This document shows, piece by piece, positions 33,574 through 44,559 of a DNA stretch of 64,000 nt; within the stretch, counting starts at the first letter, position 1, and each line of letters begins with the position of its first letter. Both the position numbers and the translations under genes were made by a program. The notes beneath the pieces are model-generated. The model worked only from the letters and a program-made list of their open reading frames with translations, searched no databases and had not been told where the DNA came from. Source of the DNA: Campanula takesimana (taxonomy: Eukaryota; Streptophyta; Magnoliopsida; Asterales; Campanulaceae); contig JAOWBW010000322.1 of the NCBI GenBank assembly GCA_026119855.1, positions 186,001-250,000 of the forward strand. Direction: 5' to 3'.

Positions 33574-34404
33574 AAGGCTTTGGGTTCAGAATTGAGGTTC
33601 AGTACTCCTTTTCATCCTCAAACAGATAGCCAGTCAGAAAGGACCATTCAGATTCTTGAGGATATGTTGAGAGCTTGTTCTGTTGATTTTACTGATTCGT
33701 GGGATATTCATTTGCCTCTCGTAGAATTTGCTTATAACAACAGTTTTCAGTTGAGTATTGGGATGGCTCCTTATGAAGCATTGTATGGAAGAAAGTGTCG
33801 TTCACCTATTTGTTGGGATGAAGTTGGGGAAGCAAATATTTGGGGTATTGATATGGTTAATGATTCGGTTGAGAAGGTTAAGCTTATTCGGGATCGATTG
33901 ACTATTGCTCAGAGTGGTCAAAAGAGTTATGCTGATCACCGGAGGCGAGACCTTGAGTTTGAAAAGGGTGATTTTGTGTTTTTGAAAGTTTCTCCAAAGG
34001 TGGGAATTAAGAGATATGGAAAAAAAAAAGGTAAACTTGCTCCTAGATTTGTCGCTCCTTTTGAAATTTTGGGAAGAGTTGGAGATAGATCTTATCGTCT
34101 TGTGTTACCTCCTTCTCTTGACAAGATTCATAATGTGTTTCATGTTTCTATGCTTCGAAAGTATGTGTATGATCCTTATCATGTGTTATCTGAGATACCT
34201 GAGGATATTGAACCCAGTATGTCCTATGAGGAGCATCCAGTTCAGGTGATTGATTTTAAAGTTCAAGAATTGAGAACTAAGAGTATTCCTCTTGTTAGAG
34301 TTGTGTGGAGGAACCATAATGTGGAAGAATCAACTTGGGAGCTTCGAGATGAAATGGAGAGGAAATATCCTTGGTTATTTGATTCGTTTGGTAAGTTATT
34401 TTAA
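33574..34404 (+). pseudogene. Tekay-type integrase C-terminus with chromodomain
   Basis: The frame continues the integrase core (STPFHPQTDSQSERTIQILE) and the GPY/F-like region (KKGKLAPRFVAPFEILGRVG, HNVFHVSMLRKY). It ends in a chromodomain-like segment (VRVVWRNHNVEESTWELRDE, then YPWLF), the hallmark of chromoviruses; the domain directs integration toward particular chromatin. The C-terminus is intact and is followed by a polypurine tract at 34426-34434 just before the 3' LTR. Confidence 0.92.
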
Positions 34405-34438
34405 AATTCGGGACGAATTTTCTTTAAGGGGGAGTGAT

Positions 34439-36566
34439 TGTAACGACCCCAAAAACCCGTCCCTATTTATTTTATATTTTTGGAATTTTTATTTGACTTA
34501 TGTGTGCATTTTATGTGTTGCATCATATTTTATGATTTGCATATCTTACTTGATTATTTGTGTTATTTATTTAGTTAGTAGTAATAAAGGTTAAAGGAGT
34601 TAAATGATTAAGTTGAAACTTTAGGGTCTTTTGTGAAAATGTAACTACAGGGGTTAAAATGTTCAAATCGAAAGTTGGGTGACCAATTTGTAAAAATGGG
34701 GTAAAAAACCTTTATAAGAAATTTTCTTTCTTTCCTTTCTCTGTGTATGATATGTTCTGCAACTTTCTCTACGTTTCCTAGGGTTAAAGAAAGAAAAGGT
34801 AAGTTCAACTCATTTCGATTTAATTCTTTTTATCTACTTATCCGTTTTAAAAACTAATTATATAAAAATGATCAAGGCGTCGAGTAAGTCATTTCTATCC
34901 GAACAAAACTTATTTCAGCGATACTTTTTCCGGAAATAGGTAAGTTACTAATTCCCCTTTAAATATTAAAATGGTCATATATGCTATACTTGATACTTGT
35001 ACTTGTTAATTTTGTGATTTGAATAATATTTGTGATACTTGTAAATTTGGGACAAAGGGAGTATTTGGAAAGTTGATGTTGGTTGTGTAAAGAAGTCATA
35101 TTTGTGTTGTATAACTCAGTTTGGTTAAATTATGTTTGGTAAGATAGATGTTGGTTCGTACTTTTGGGACGGTGAAACGAAAGGAGTAAAATTAGCAAGT
35201 TTTATGTCTGGCGGGTGTGTTGGGCGGCCGCCCAAATAGGGCGTGCGGCCGCACATTTATCTGGAAGATTTTTATCTTGGAACAGAGTGTTTTGGTCGGC
35301 CGCACAGGCTGGTGTGGGGGACCGCCCAAGGTTGCTGAAAAATGGAGTTGTTCCATTTCAAGTGATTTAAAGTTCAAGTTTGGTCTAGGTCTTAGGTGAT
35401 ATCCTAGAGTACCTATAGGGTTGTTGTGGAACACCCTAGTGTTTCAGATTGGTTCCTTTGTGAACAAATGTGTTATGGAATGTGAATAAGTGTTATATGA
35501 GGTATTGTTGGACATCTTTTGATGTGTGTTGGATTGGTTCATCTTTGTGATGTGTTTGGCTTGATTCCCTACTTTGGAATCATTGCCCATGGTTGTTGTT
35601 TAAGCAAGTATTCATTACTATGCTCGTTTGGAAGTCCAGCTAGTACTTGTTGTAAAGTCGGGCAGTGGTAGGGATTATAATGGCACACGAGCCAAGTTCA
35701 TTGTAAGGCTTCTACCATTGGTTTCCCATTTTTAACCCCCTTCCTTGGGCCACGGATTGGGTTTGGGCTAGCTCTCCTTTGAGTGAGTTTAGTCACCGTT
35801 TGGGTTATGACTATGTGTCATTTTCCCCCTCTTGTTGTTGTTGTTGTTGTTTGGTTTATGAAACGGTTTCAGCCTTTTGGTGCTGCTCAGTTGATACCTC
35901 TCGGATGGTTATATGGTTGTTTCTAGAACCTTGGCTCAGTATCCACGTATGAGTGTTTATTTCCGCCTTATGTGTGGTATGATGAGTTGGTCGTTATTTC
36001 CAACCGGTATGAGACGGTTGGCGATAGGGAACCTCTCATGTTATGTGCTATGTGGATGTTTATTGACATTATTCAATTCCGGGTATCATTTCAGCATGTA
36101 ACGTAGTTGCATTTTAGTAGCTTACTGAGATTCATTCTCACCCTTATTTGTTTACTGTTTTAGATAAAGGAGAGCCCAGGGGATAGGTCACTTCAAGGGA
36201 GGACGTCGAGGTGTGATTTTGGGTAAGACATTTTGGGAAAGTAAGTTTGGTATGTAAAGGCTACATTATGTAAATGTATAACCTTTTGGGTAGTGTACCC
36301 GTGACTTCATCTTTGTATCACCTATTTTTGGAACATGTTGGTGAGTTGTAAATTTGTAAGTAAAGTGTGTAAGAGTTATGGCTAAGTACTTTGGATTGTT
36401 AAAGTTTGTTTATGGGATTTGAAATCAAGTTTCAAGTAAATGTGTTTGGTTATATGAAACTTTTATGAAAGTACATTTCGAAAAATTTTCCTAAAATTTT
36501 TTATAACGTCTTCCGTGCGTGTCCCGAGCGTGGGGCCAAGTACGACCACGGGTACGGGGCGCAACA
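34439..36566 (+). mobile_element. 3' LTR of the Tekay element
   Basis: It begins TGTAACGACCCC after the purine tract AAGGGGGAG and ends GGGGCGCAACA. Length is 2128 bp. A TATA candidate lies at about 34713 (TTTATAAG). Four 12-nt GC-rich palindromic words start at 35222, 35243, 35294 and 35316. The right edge is inside the right TIR of MULE B; the flanking GAACG at 36567-36571 may be half of a TSD whose left copy is lost. Confidence 0.88.
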
Positions 36567-36839
36567 GAACGTCTCCCGTCTATTAAAATTGACGTCCGTT
36601 CAAAATGGACCCATATTGCCACAATATGTAAACATGATGCACTAAATTGCCAAAAATGAAACGTTGGGACTTAGATTGAAATTCATGTGAAACTTGGGGG
36701 TAGTAATGTGCTATTTGCCCCACCATGTGCGATTCACGTGTCTTTTAAATGAGGGTAAAAATGTCTGAGGCTTCTGTTGTTCAATCTGTGTTGGGTGAAT
36801 TCTGAATTATTGCTTTCTTGAAGTTTTTTTGGGCGTGTT

Positions 36840-37170
36840 TGGGAATGAGGCAACGGCGATGAGGTTTGAAGGAGGGAAATGGAGGTTAGATCTGAGAGTG
36901 TGGTGCCGCCGGTGAGGTGTGAGAAGCTGCCCGGCGGGCAAGTGATTCAACGGACGAGATTGTGGATTTGGTTCATTAGGGTTTGTACAAGCATTTTGAT
37001 ATGGATGTGTTTGGTTCCGCTTGTCACTATTGGTGAGATGTGGCATCCTAGATTGTTAAACGGGTTCTCAAATCGGTTAAATGGGTCGGCACCTGTGTCA
37101 TTCCGGGTTGAAGAAAATGTTCAACCACCACCCCCTCTTCTTCTTGCAAGTAAGTTTTTGTTGTCCCTAT
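36840..37170 (+). pseudogene. Captured host exon in MULE A, probable O-fucosyltransferase-family N-terminus
   Basis: The frame from 36879 encodes a Type II membrane-protein-like N-terminus: a polar start, then a hydrophobic anchor (WIWFIRVCTSILIWMCLVPL), WHPRLLNGFSNRLNG, and a Pro-rich PPPPLLLA stretch ending at a GTAAGT donor (37149). This order resembles, from my knowledge of the family, the first exon of plant GDP-fucose O-fucosyltransferase-like (GT106-type) Golgi proteins. The catalytic part is absent. It lies between the MULE A TIRs and is best read as a Pack-MULE capture. Confidence 0.5.
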
Positions 37171-37565
37171 TTTAATGGTTACCAATATTGATTTTGATTT
37201 GTATTTTCCCATTAATTGTTGATAGCTCATTTTGGCGAAGGAAGTGAAGGAAATTGAGGGCGGTGGTGCTGGAGCCGAGGACGCGGGCAATATTGAGGAA
37301 AGGTTGGGAGGGGAGAGGGTTGGTCGACGGGCAATTTTGAGTTGGGCTACGATTTGGGTTTCCAGAGAACGTTGTTGTTGTAATGGTGATGGGTGGTCGG
37401 GATCTGGGTGGGAACGATCTGGGTTGGAAGTAATTTTGTGTTCTTTTTTTTCTTTTCTTTTTTTTTAATTTGTTAATATGTAATGTGCCTCTTTTACCCA
37501 CTCAACTCTTGGCGAAATGATGTGTATGCCCCTTAAGATATTACGTGTGTCGCACATGATGTCCA
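37171..37565. other. Second part of the MULE A cargo, unidentified
   Basis: A GC-richer stretch (37232-37440) has open frames on both strands. The minus frame (37172-37501) is Ser/Thr/Pro/Asn-rich like an organelle-targeting presequence. It could be intron or exon of the captured gene or a second captured fragment. Inner parts of the right TIR follow from about 37500. Confidence 0.3.
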
Positions 37566-37719
37566 TTTTGTTAGTTTCTTAACTGACTAACGGGAATTAC
37601 ACCTGATTGCTCCGGTTCAGCAAACTCAGGAACCCAATCGCAACTTTGACAAACCTGGTAACCAATTGCAAAATTTTGTAAAACTCAGGTAACCAAATTG
37701 CAATTGGCCCTAAACTAAT

Positions 37720-38140
37720 TAATGATGTGAAACAAGTTCCAAAGCAAGGGAAGAGGAGGAATTTTAATGTTTTTAATTTAAAAATGACAGTTATTTTGGA
37801 CCAAAAAATTTATCCAAAATGACGGTATTTTTGGACCGGAGAAAGTAATTAAAAAGGAATAAATAAATAAACCAACAGTTCCCAATTGGTTTCAATAAAA
37901 ATGTACAATTAATTATTAGTAGTGCTATTTAGAATATCACAATTTTTATTTTGAAAATTGTGATATTTAGTCTTTCTTTAAATCAAACAACACATTTATT
38001 AGCAATCACAAACGTTCAAAAGTTATATATCCACAAGTGACGAAAGTTCGATCCGAATTGTGGGTATACAAACATGAAAAAAGCCCGAGTGACACAATCT
38101 GTCAATACATAGCACATCATTTAACTACATTAACCGATTA
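37720..38140. other. AT-rich intergenic DNA
   Basis: A short imperfect repeat (TGACAGTTATTTTGGACCAAAAAA and TGACGGTATTTTTGGACC as separate phrases) lies at about 37785-37840. No coding region. Confidence 0.4.
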
Positions 38141-38149
38141 AATTTTTTG

Positions 38150-39060
38150 TGTTGCTAGTACCTCTCGGGAATATCATAGGATAGATCCCGATTAAGAGTA
38201 GTTAATGGAACTGGAAAGCTAACCCATCATAAACTATCTTAGAGTCTATTTCAAACTCCACGTTCATATAACCAAGTCCAAACATTTCATAGCTTCAGCC
38301 AAGCCCAACACCTCCCTTTCATCTACTCGTACTTGTACGGGTCCAGGTTGATGGATAGCCTGAACAACTACAAGTATGCCATTTGGAGAGTTTAGAGACT
38401 AGTGAGCATGGGACAATAGTGCTGAGATTGAAGACATAGTTTGTCGCTAAACTTTTTTCATTCACTCTTCCCATTGTGTCCATAATGTAATCCCAAACAA
38501 GATACTCTCATCGCCTTGAAATCTGTCCAACTTATAAAAGAACTAAGACATCAAAATTATAAAAGAACTAAGGATTGATGGATTGATGAATCTACATGGT
38601 CGTAAATACCACGTGAAAAGGCCCGGTCGATGTCCAAGCAATCACAACCATTGTAGAACGAGTAAAGATGTGCATGCTCTCCTCAAGTCCAGATCCACAA
38701 AGGGCACATTCCGCTAGGCATGTTACTCCTTTTCTCTATAAAGAATTAAAGCACCTTTTGAAGCGCTATAAAAAGTTCCTAACTTTGGGAAGTAGCTTCT
38801 TACGTCATGTGTTGTACCAGTTTTTCGGGATACCAATCGAGTCATCCAAAGTCATAGAAGAAGTAAGATGATAAGCGCTACATACCATATGTATAACCCA
38901 TTTTTAGAGAAGTGTCAGGTTCAAGTATCCTAGCCACCATAGATTGATAACGGGATAGATAGAATTACTTGTACAACATTTAGAGAGAACATGGTCCATG
39001 GACTTTATGAGATTGATATCCCAACGACGTTGCCCCAGAAAAAAAATAAGACACAAACCT
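38150..39060 (-). pseudogene. LINE (L1-type) ORF2 C-terminal relic: zf-RVT and RNase H
   Basis: On the minus strand a degenerate frame contains CALCGSGLEESMHIF followed by a Trp-containing segment. This is the Cys/His-rich zf-RVT pattern (CxxCG..ES.H.F) that follows the reverse transcriptase of plant L1 elements. Further 3' is an RNase H-like stretch (LGLAEAMKCLDL and, in another frame, NVEFEIDSKIVYDGL). Many stops and shifts are present and no TSD or tail was found. A nuclear RNase H-like gene relic is an alternative. Confidence 0.6.
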
Positions 39061-39334
39061 TTAAACCTTGTGGAACAGATACCACATGAAAGGATCCTCC
39101 AAAATACGAAGATTGGTTTTATTAGAATTGTTAATCCTCATAAAATATTGTAATGTTCTACCTTCTATAGTTCTATTCTTGATTTGATTAGTTCTTAAGA
39201 AAAACCAGTTTTTCCTAACATTTAAGAAAAATGGGTTTTAAAAACGTGACAATATTTTTTAAAAATAAATGAAACTTTGCGCTTGGTGGCTCTAGCATTT
39301 TTGTAAATAAGTGGAACTTTGCGCATTGCATTGG

Positions 39335-39705
39335 TAGTGTTTAGAGTGCCAGTTATAATGTTTGAAAGTGCGAATTGTAGTGTCTAAAATTGCCGAGTTC
39401 AAGTGTTAATAGCGTCAATGGGAGTGTAAAAGTGCCAGTGGATGTATTATAAGAGTGTAAGTTGTAGTGTTTACGAGTGCCTGTTGTAGTATTTACGAGT
39501 GTCAGTTCATGTGTTATTGAGTGTCAGTGTATGTGTCTAAAGAGTGCATGTGATAGTGTTTAAGAGTGTCAATTGTAGTGTTTAAGAGTGTTAGTTGTAG
39601 TATTTAAAATGGTTAGTTCATCTATTCATCTATTATTGAGTGTTGGTCGTGTGTTTAGAGGCCAGAGCATGTATTAAAGTGTCAGTTATAGTGTTAAAGA
39701 GTGTT
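39335..39705. repeat. Degenerate minisatellite (AGTGTCAGTTGTAGTGTTTA-like)
   Basis: About 15 diverged units of roughly 21-25 nt contain GAGTGTCAGTTGTAGTGTTT variants. No coding potential. Confidence 0.75.
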
Positions 39706-39748
39706 TGTAAAACTAAATTAACTTAATTGCAATTGACCCTAAACAATA

Positions 39749-40037
39749 CTCCCTCTGTCCCCGCACAAGTGACACTCATTTCTTTTCTGGTTTGTCCCAG
39801 CACAAGTGACACTGCTTAAAATGAAAATATTTTAATATATTTATATTCAATCAACCCCACCATTTAACCCCACTCATTCTCTCTCTTCATTTTCCACCAC
39901 TCATTTTATTCAACCAACACTATTATTTACCCCACACATTCTCTCTCTTCATTTTCTACTACACATATACTACATTTTCTTAATTCTTAATCTCCGTGTA
40001 CCAAAAATTTGTGTCATCTGTGCTTGGACGGAGGGAG
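39749..40037. mobile_element. Stowaway-like MITE
   Basis: CTCCCTCTGTCCCCGCACAA and GTGCTTGGACGGAGGGAG are inverted, with TA at 39747-39748 and 40038-40039. The interior shows duplicated pyrimidine-rich CATTCTCTCTCTTCATTTTC phrases. Confidence 0.85.
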
Positions 40038-40119
40038 TATTCAGTAGTAAACTGCATCCTTAACAGATTTGGTAACAATTCCCTATTTAGCCCCAAAATA
40101 ATTTTCGTACTTTTTTGTA

Positions 40120-40395
40120 CTCCCTCCGTCCCAGAATAAGAGTCATACTTTCCATTTTGATACGTCCCAGAGTAAGAGTCCTATTCCTAAAATGGCAAAG
40201 AATCTTTACTATTCACCTCACTCATTCTCTCTCCTATTTTACTTTTATACTCACAACACCAATCAATTCATTATTCTCTCCCACTCATTCTCTCTCCTAC
40301 TTTACTTTTACACTCACAACATTTACATCACTTTCCAATATTTATTAATAAGCGTGCAAATGAGGGGTATGACTCTTACTCGGGGACGGAGGGAG
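40120..40395. mobile_element. Stowaway-like MITE
   Basis: CTCCCTCCGTCCCAGAATAA and TTACTCGGGGACGGAGGGAG are inverted, with TA at 40118-40119 and 40396-40397. The interior has a 60-bp near duplicate (CTCATTCTCTCTCCTA twice). Confidence 0.87.
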
Positions 40396-40439
40396 TACTT
40401 TTTTTCACCGTTATTACATAAGATCTTTGAGCAATAATT

Positions 40440-40682
40440 TTTTTTTTCCGAAAGGGTCTTTGAGCAATAATATTAAGTTGACTTAATTGTAGCAATAATA
40501 TTAAATTGACCCAATTGTACTAACGAAAATCTAAGACTTTGTTATTGACACACCATCAACAATATTATAAATAACAAATTTTAGATTTTCATTAGGATAC
40601 TTAAATCAATCTAAAATCGCTGCTCAAAGTTCTTTCGTAGTAATGTCGAAAAAGTGTGAAGATCATTTTGAGTCGGAGGGAG
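40440..40682. mobile_element. Stowaway-like fragment
   Basis: The right end GAGTCGGAGGGAG precedes TA. The interior resembles the 2982-3224 subfamily (TCATTAGGATACTT). The left end is degraded. Confidence 0.5.
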
Positions 40683-40859
40683 TATGTTATTCAGGATAAT
40701 ACCCAAATACTGAAGTACATCAATCTTAATGTCCAGTTAACCACATAGAAGAAGATTGAACATGGGGTAAGGATGAAAACTTTACACATCCACAATCAAT
40801 GACAACAATTTCCTTACTTTCCTATAGATTCAATCATGTAAATCAAGACAGTTTTTTCC

Positions 40860-41348
40860 TCAAATAAAATACTTCACCATTTGAATTTCCTTCTGCTTGT
40901 AACCACATTTCTCATAAAAAGTTTTGTTGTCAACACTGCAATCAAGAATAACCTTGTAGCAACCCATCGAACGAGCATGATCCGTCAGAAAATCAATTAT
41001 TTTCTTTCCTAATTGCATCCCTCGTGCACGCGAATCAACCACAACGTCTTCAATATGTCCGACTTTACCACAATTCCTTATGAACTTCTTCTCAATAAAC
41101 ACACTACCCGTTGCAACAATTTTTCCAGAGAGATCTTCGATAACACAAATGATGTGGTCATCACCGTATAAAGAAAGCTCTTGAAATCGTTTTTGAAAGT
41201 CCTCGTTAGAGACAGAATCACATGTGGTAAGCTGTTGTAGTAGTTGAATAAAACCCTTTTCTTTGTCTAAGATCTCCAACTTCCGAACTTGATACGGGTT
41301 TTCTTCACTAGAGGTGTTACTTGTCTGCATCTTTTCAAGGGTGCTCAT
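40860..41348 (-). CDS. GNA1: Glucosamine-6-phosphate N-acetyltransferase
   Basis: This intact 162-residue frame encodes a GNAT-fold enzyme that transfers acetyl from acetyl-CoA to glucosamine-6-phosphate, a step of the hexosamine pathway to UDP-GlcNAc for glycans and GPI anchors. Family segments in order are VRKLEILDKEKGFIQLLQQL, YGDDHIICVIED, ATGSVFIEKKFIRNCGKVGH and the acetyl-CoA loop IEDVVVDSRARGMQLGKKII (R/Q-x-x-G-x-x pattern). Last come CYKVILDCSVDNKTFYEKCG and a short QMVKYF terminus. Length and the absence of introns agree with plant GNA1. The N-terminal 18 residues are a Ser/Thr-rich extension; the first ATG gives the longest frame, but an internal start before YQVRKLEI cannot be excluded. 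No breaks; likely functional. Confidence 0.95.
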   Translation of the reverse strand: MSTLEKMQTSNTSSEENPYQVRKLEILDKEKGFIQLLQQLTTCDSVSNEDFQKRFQELSLYGDDHIICVIEDLSGKIVATGSVFIEKKFIRNCGKVGHIEDVVVDSRARGMQLGKKIIDFLTDHARSMGCYKVILDCSVDNKTFYEKCGYKQKEIQMVKYFI

Positions 41349-41432
41349 ATGAAGATGATTTGCTTACTCTCTGAAAGTTTACATCATCCAGTAAAAATGA
41401 ATTGTTAAACAAATAAAGGGAGATAAGATACT

Positions 41433-41434
41433 TC

Positions 41435-41463
<29 letters not shown>
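41433..41463. repeat. (AAT)n microsatellite
   Basis: About ten AAT units lie 85 bp upstream of the GNA1 start codon on the promoter side. Confidence 0.85.
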
Positions 41464-41466
<3 letters not shown>

Positions 41467-41846
41467 CTACACAGGGATTAAGAAAAAGGGAGGGGGAGAA
41501 ACAAATCCAGCTACGTAGGAAATATCCAGCTACGCACTTCTCATATAGTCTAAGTACTCAGTGGAGGGATTTTTGTTTACAACATAGCAGTTCTACGAAA
41601 CAAGTGCAGTCCACATGACAGCAGAGCCGATGTATAGCTTGATTCTTTAAGTAGAGGGAAAATGTACAACTCCATGCATCTCAATATGAAAGTCTACTAG
41701 TACTAATGTACTAATAGCATAGTACAACAACGCGTGATTGCAACAGTACAAGCTTTATATTTGTTCTCATATGAACGTCTTTGGACTAGACTCACATATT
41801 ATAAGACATCGGTTGATATGATGGTTGTGCATCTGCATCCAATATA

Positions 41847-42066
41847 CTCTCGCTGTCCCGGAAAGTTTGTCTTATTTTGACTTTTTATGGTCAAAACGTA
41901 TTAACTTTGACTATACATTGGTGCCAATCTAGTGATCACAATATAATTATAAAAATTGGTATTGGTAAATCACTTTATGATTTATCAATTACAGCTTTTA
42001 GACTTTACTAGGATGATTAGATCAACATCAATCAATGTTTGGTCAAAGTTCATTTGTGTTGATAGA
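41847..42066. mobile_element. Stowaway-like MITE, right end replaced
   Basis: The left end CTCTCGCTGTCCCGGAAAGT follows TA, and the arms TTTGACTTTTTATGGTC and TTGGTCAAAGTTCATTTGTG are complementary, as in 16758-17017. The right terminus has been lost at the junction with the next element. Confidence 0.6.
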
Positions 42067-42068
42067 TA

Positions 42069-42320
42069 GTCCCTCTTTCCATTTTCTTTTGTCCTACAAA
42101 GTTAGTCTCATTTCTAAAATTGAATGCCAAATATCACTTAACTTCCTAAACTAACAACAACGAATAATACTCCTCACGTCACTTGCATCATTCTTGTTTT
42201 TAGAGGAACCATGATGCTAATGCGATTGTTTAACACCACCAAGGATGATTATGGAAATATGAATAAATCCCTAAAAGAGTTGAATAGCCAAAGGGGACTA
42301 TTATTCTAGGACGTAGGGAG
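42069..42320. mobile_element. Stowaway-like MITE, diverged
   Basis: GTCCCTCTTTCCATTTTCTT at the left and TTCTAGGACGTAGGGAG at the right, with TA at 42067-42068 and 42321-42322. It abuts the previous element. Confidence 0.6.
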
Positions 42321-42322
42321 TA

Positions 42323-43277
42323 TAATAGAGCTAAAAAAAGTAAAATTGCTAATTGACTTTGGATAAAGAGCAGTCAGGAATAATTCTCAACCGCTGTCAT
42401 TTAACAGCTAAAACAAAGAATAGCCAGGATTAATTCTTGATTAATTTTTACCAAATGATCCTACGGCGCTATAATTTGACGGTTTCTACAATTTCCTTTC
42501 GATGTTTTCTCCTTTCCGCTTCAAAGTTCAAGACCCTAAAGCCTATAGTTGGCTCCTATCTGTGTTTTAAATTTTTCCTCAGACAGAATGGCGACCTTGA
42601 TTCATTTCAACGGTTACTCCCCATCCCCATCAACCCAGGCTGCCGATTCCGGCCGTTCTCCATCCTAGGACACACAATTTTAGTCGATGGATGGTGCGTA
42701 ATATTCTTGTTGTCAATTTTTATTCTGGGTTTAAATTCGTTTAGAACAAAGGAGTGATTGTATAATTTTAGAAATATGGAAGTGGAGCCTCGAGAAAATA
42801 GACATTCATTTGGGATAGAGGGGTATAAGTTTGTAGATTGATACTCCTTGCATATGTGTATGTTATTTTAGGGTGTATGAGGGATAATTTCCAGAAAGCT
42901 AAGGATGCCGGCCTGTAGTCATCTAGAAAGACATTATGCCCCTGTAGGAAATCAAATTAGACAAGGGCAAATAAGCCTAAGTAACGAATTTGGGTTTGAT
43001 GAGCAGTTGTGATTACAGTGGGGTATTATGGTCCTTTTTCCAGGTTAATGAAAAATGTCGCCAAAGCCTGATGATAAAATTCGAAATTCTTCTTCTTAGA
43101 ATTTCATTAATTGGGTATTATTTGAAATAACGCATGACTAATTTCATACCTATTGTTATGTTCGCATAACTGATTTCATAACCTTTGTTAAAACTCAAAA
43201 TGATTGGCTGTGCTTTCTGGACATAGTTTATTGTTTATGCGTACTATTGCCTTCCCCTAATCTGATTTGGTATCTAA
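42323..43277. other. Intergenic DNA, no confident gene
   Basis: An open frame at 42437-42757 and a short one from the ATG at 42590 show no recognisable family. Composition is slightly GC-richer at 42590-42680. It may be a leader of an unknown transcript. Confidence 0.3.
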
Positions 43278-43279
43278 TA

Positions 43280-43511
43280 CTCCCTCTGTCCCGCTTTAAG
43301 GTTCTTACTTTCCTTTTTAGTCTGTCCCGATTTAAGGTTCTTACTTTGCTTTATTACCTAAAATGGAAAGTGAGACCCACTTGTCATTCTCACAACAAAA
43401 ACTCCTTGCCCACTTTCTCTCCCTCACTTTACTTTTCATACTCACAACATTTACTTTTTCTTAATCTCCGTGCAAAGTCAAACTAGGAACTTTAAATTGG
43501 GACGGAGGGAG
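43280..43511. mobile_element. Stowaway-like MITE
   Basis: CTCCCTCTGTCCCGCTTTAA and TTAAATTGGGACGGAGGGAG are inverted, with TA at 43278-43279 and 43512-43513. TTTAAGGTTCTTACTT is duplicated near the left end. Confidence 0.87.
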
Positions 43512-44200
43512 TACTAGAATTATCATTTTTCAGTCTCCTTTATCTTAGTTTCCAGGTTGGAATATGAACAAAAAGGGGACACTGGATCACGCTTTTCGCT
43601 AAGTTGGAATTTTCACTTGAAGAGCTGAAAAGTGCTTCGATCAGGTTGAGGTGAGAGAGAAGTTGAGTAGACAGAGGATGCTACTCATTAGATTGATCAG
43701 TGGAAGGAAGAAATTCAGGCCATGAGTTCAGCTTAAGAGTATTCTACAGTGTTAATCATTCTGAATTATTGAGTGTTTACATGCTGTTAGTAGAACTACT
43801 AATACGAGAGACTTCTCATTCTCTGGCTATTTCAGCTACGTGACTTTCATTCTTCCTGTTGGGAGTTTCTGTAAATTACTCCTTGAAAATTGTAGTTCTA
43901 TACTCGTATGCTTCAACGTGAAGATTACCACTTTCCTCTAGACCAGTTGATGACTTTAATTCTTGATTGTTGCTTACAATTCAGTTCAATGTTCATGAGT
44001 TACAGGAAAAAGCATAGTTACCAGGAACGTGGGACGTTTCGGGACGCGGGACGGGTACGGGAACGAGGAACGTGACTTAGTAAATTTCGGGTACGTTGGG
44101 GGTAGGATCAATTGGGAATGTGGTACGCTCTATATTGAAAACACATCACTAAGTTGAATATAATAACATATACACACACACACACTTACATATATATATA

Positions 44201-44366
44201 TAGGGTCGTGCTGAACCTAAATATCGTGAGAACCGTGAGAACTTGGATACATTAGGTAAAAAACTAATGTATCCAATGGTTCACTTGGATACATCATTGG
44301 ATACATCACTGGATACATTAAGTTCTCACGGTTCTCACGATATTTAGGTTCTCATTTGAGCACCTA
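44201..44366. mobile_element. Palindromic foldback MITE in a TA-rich site
   Basis: Inverted arms of about 32 bp (CCTAAATATCGTGAGAACCG and its complement) have ends TAGGGTCGTGCT and GAGCACCTA. The centre contains repeated TTGGATACAT words. It is flanked by TATATA microsatellite sequence. Confidence 0.75.
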
Positions 44367-44376
44367 CCTACCTACC

Positions 44377-44462
<86 letters not shown>
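44377..44462. repeat. Compound (TA)n(GT)n microsatellite
   Basis: About 25 nt of TA alternation is followed by about 60 nt of GT repeats. The Cys/Val repeat frame here is an artefact. Confidence 0.92.
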
Positions 44463-44463
<1 letters not shown>

Positions 44464-44559
44464 ATTAATATATATACAGTCCGGTTCTCCTACGGACTGG
44501 TACATACGGTTTACGGAAAATAATATACACCGCGTTTCTTTCTTATGGCAAAACAGAAA

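Larger units (their letters stand above)
19113..36720. mobile_element. MULE B nested inside MULE A, itself full of retrotransposons
   Basis: TIRs of 153 bp (19113-19265 and 36568-36720, about 4 mismatches by eye) begin GGGCAGATAGCACATTAC and GGGCAAATAGCACATTAC and are flanked by the perfect 9-bp duplication CACCATGTG (19104-19112 and 36721-36729). It carries the C-terminal part of a MULE transposase at about 19977-20437. The gene is cut by a Tat-type LTR at 20438, and the right TIR is abutted by the Tekay 3' LTR ending at 36566. Present length is 17.6 kb, almost all later retrotransposon insertions. Confidence 0.88.
18956..37710. mobile_element. MULE A: Pack-MULE interrupted by a second MULE
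   Basis: TIRs of about 145 bp (18956-19100 and 37566-37710, about 3 mismatches by eye) begin GGGCCAATTGCAATTTGG and are flanked by the perfect 9-bp duplication TAAACTAAT (18947-18955 and 37711-37719). This is diagnostic of Mutator-like elements. Leaving out MULE B (19113-36720), MULE A is only about 1.1 kb and carries a probable host gene fragment at about 36840-37470. Past the MULE B insertion point the left TIR resumes (TGTGCGATTCACGTG) in line with the right TIR. The interruption is therefore inside the left TIR. Confidence 0.9.

Noticed and set aside
42437..42757. 106-residue plus-strand frame
   Set aside because: No family resemblance, no leader or splice support; left as intergenic.
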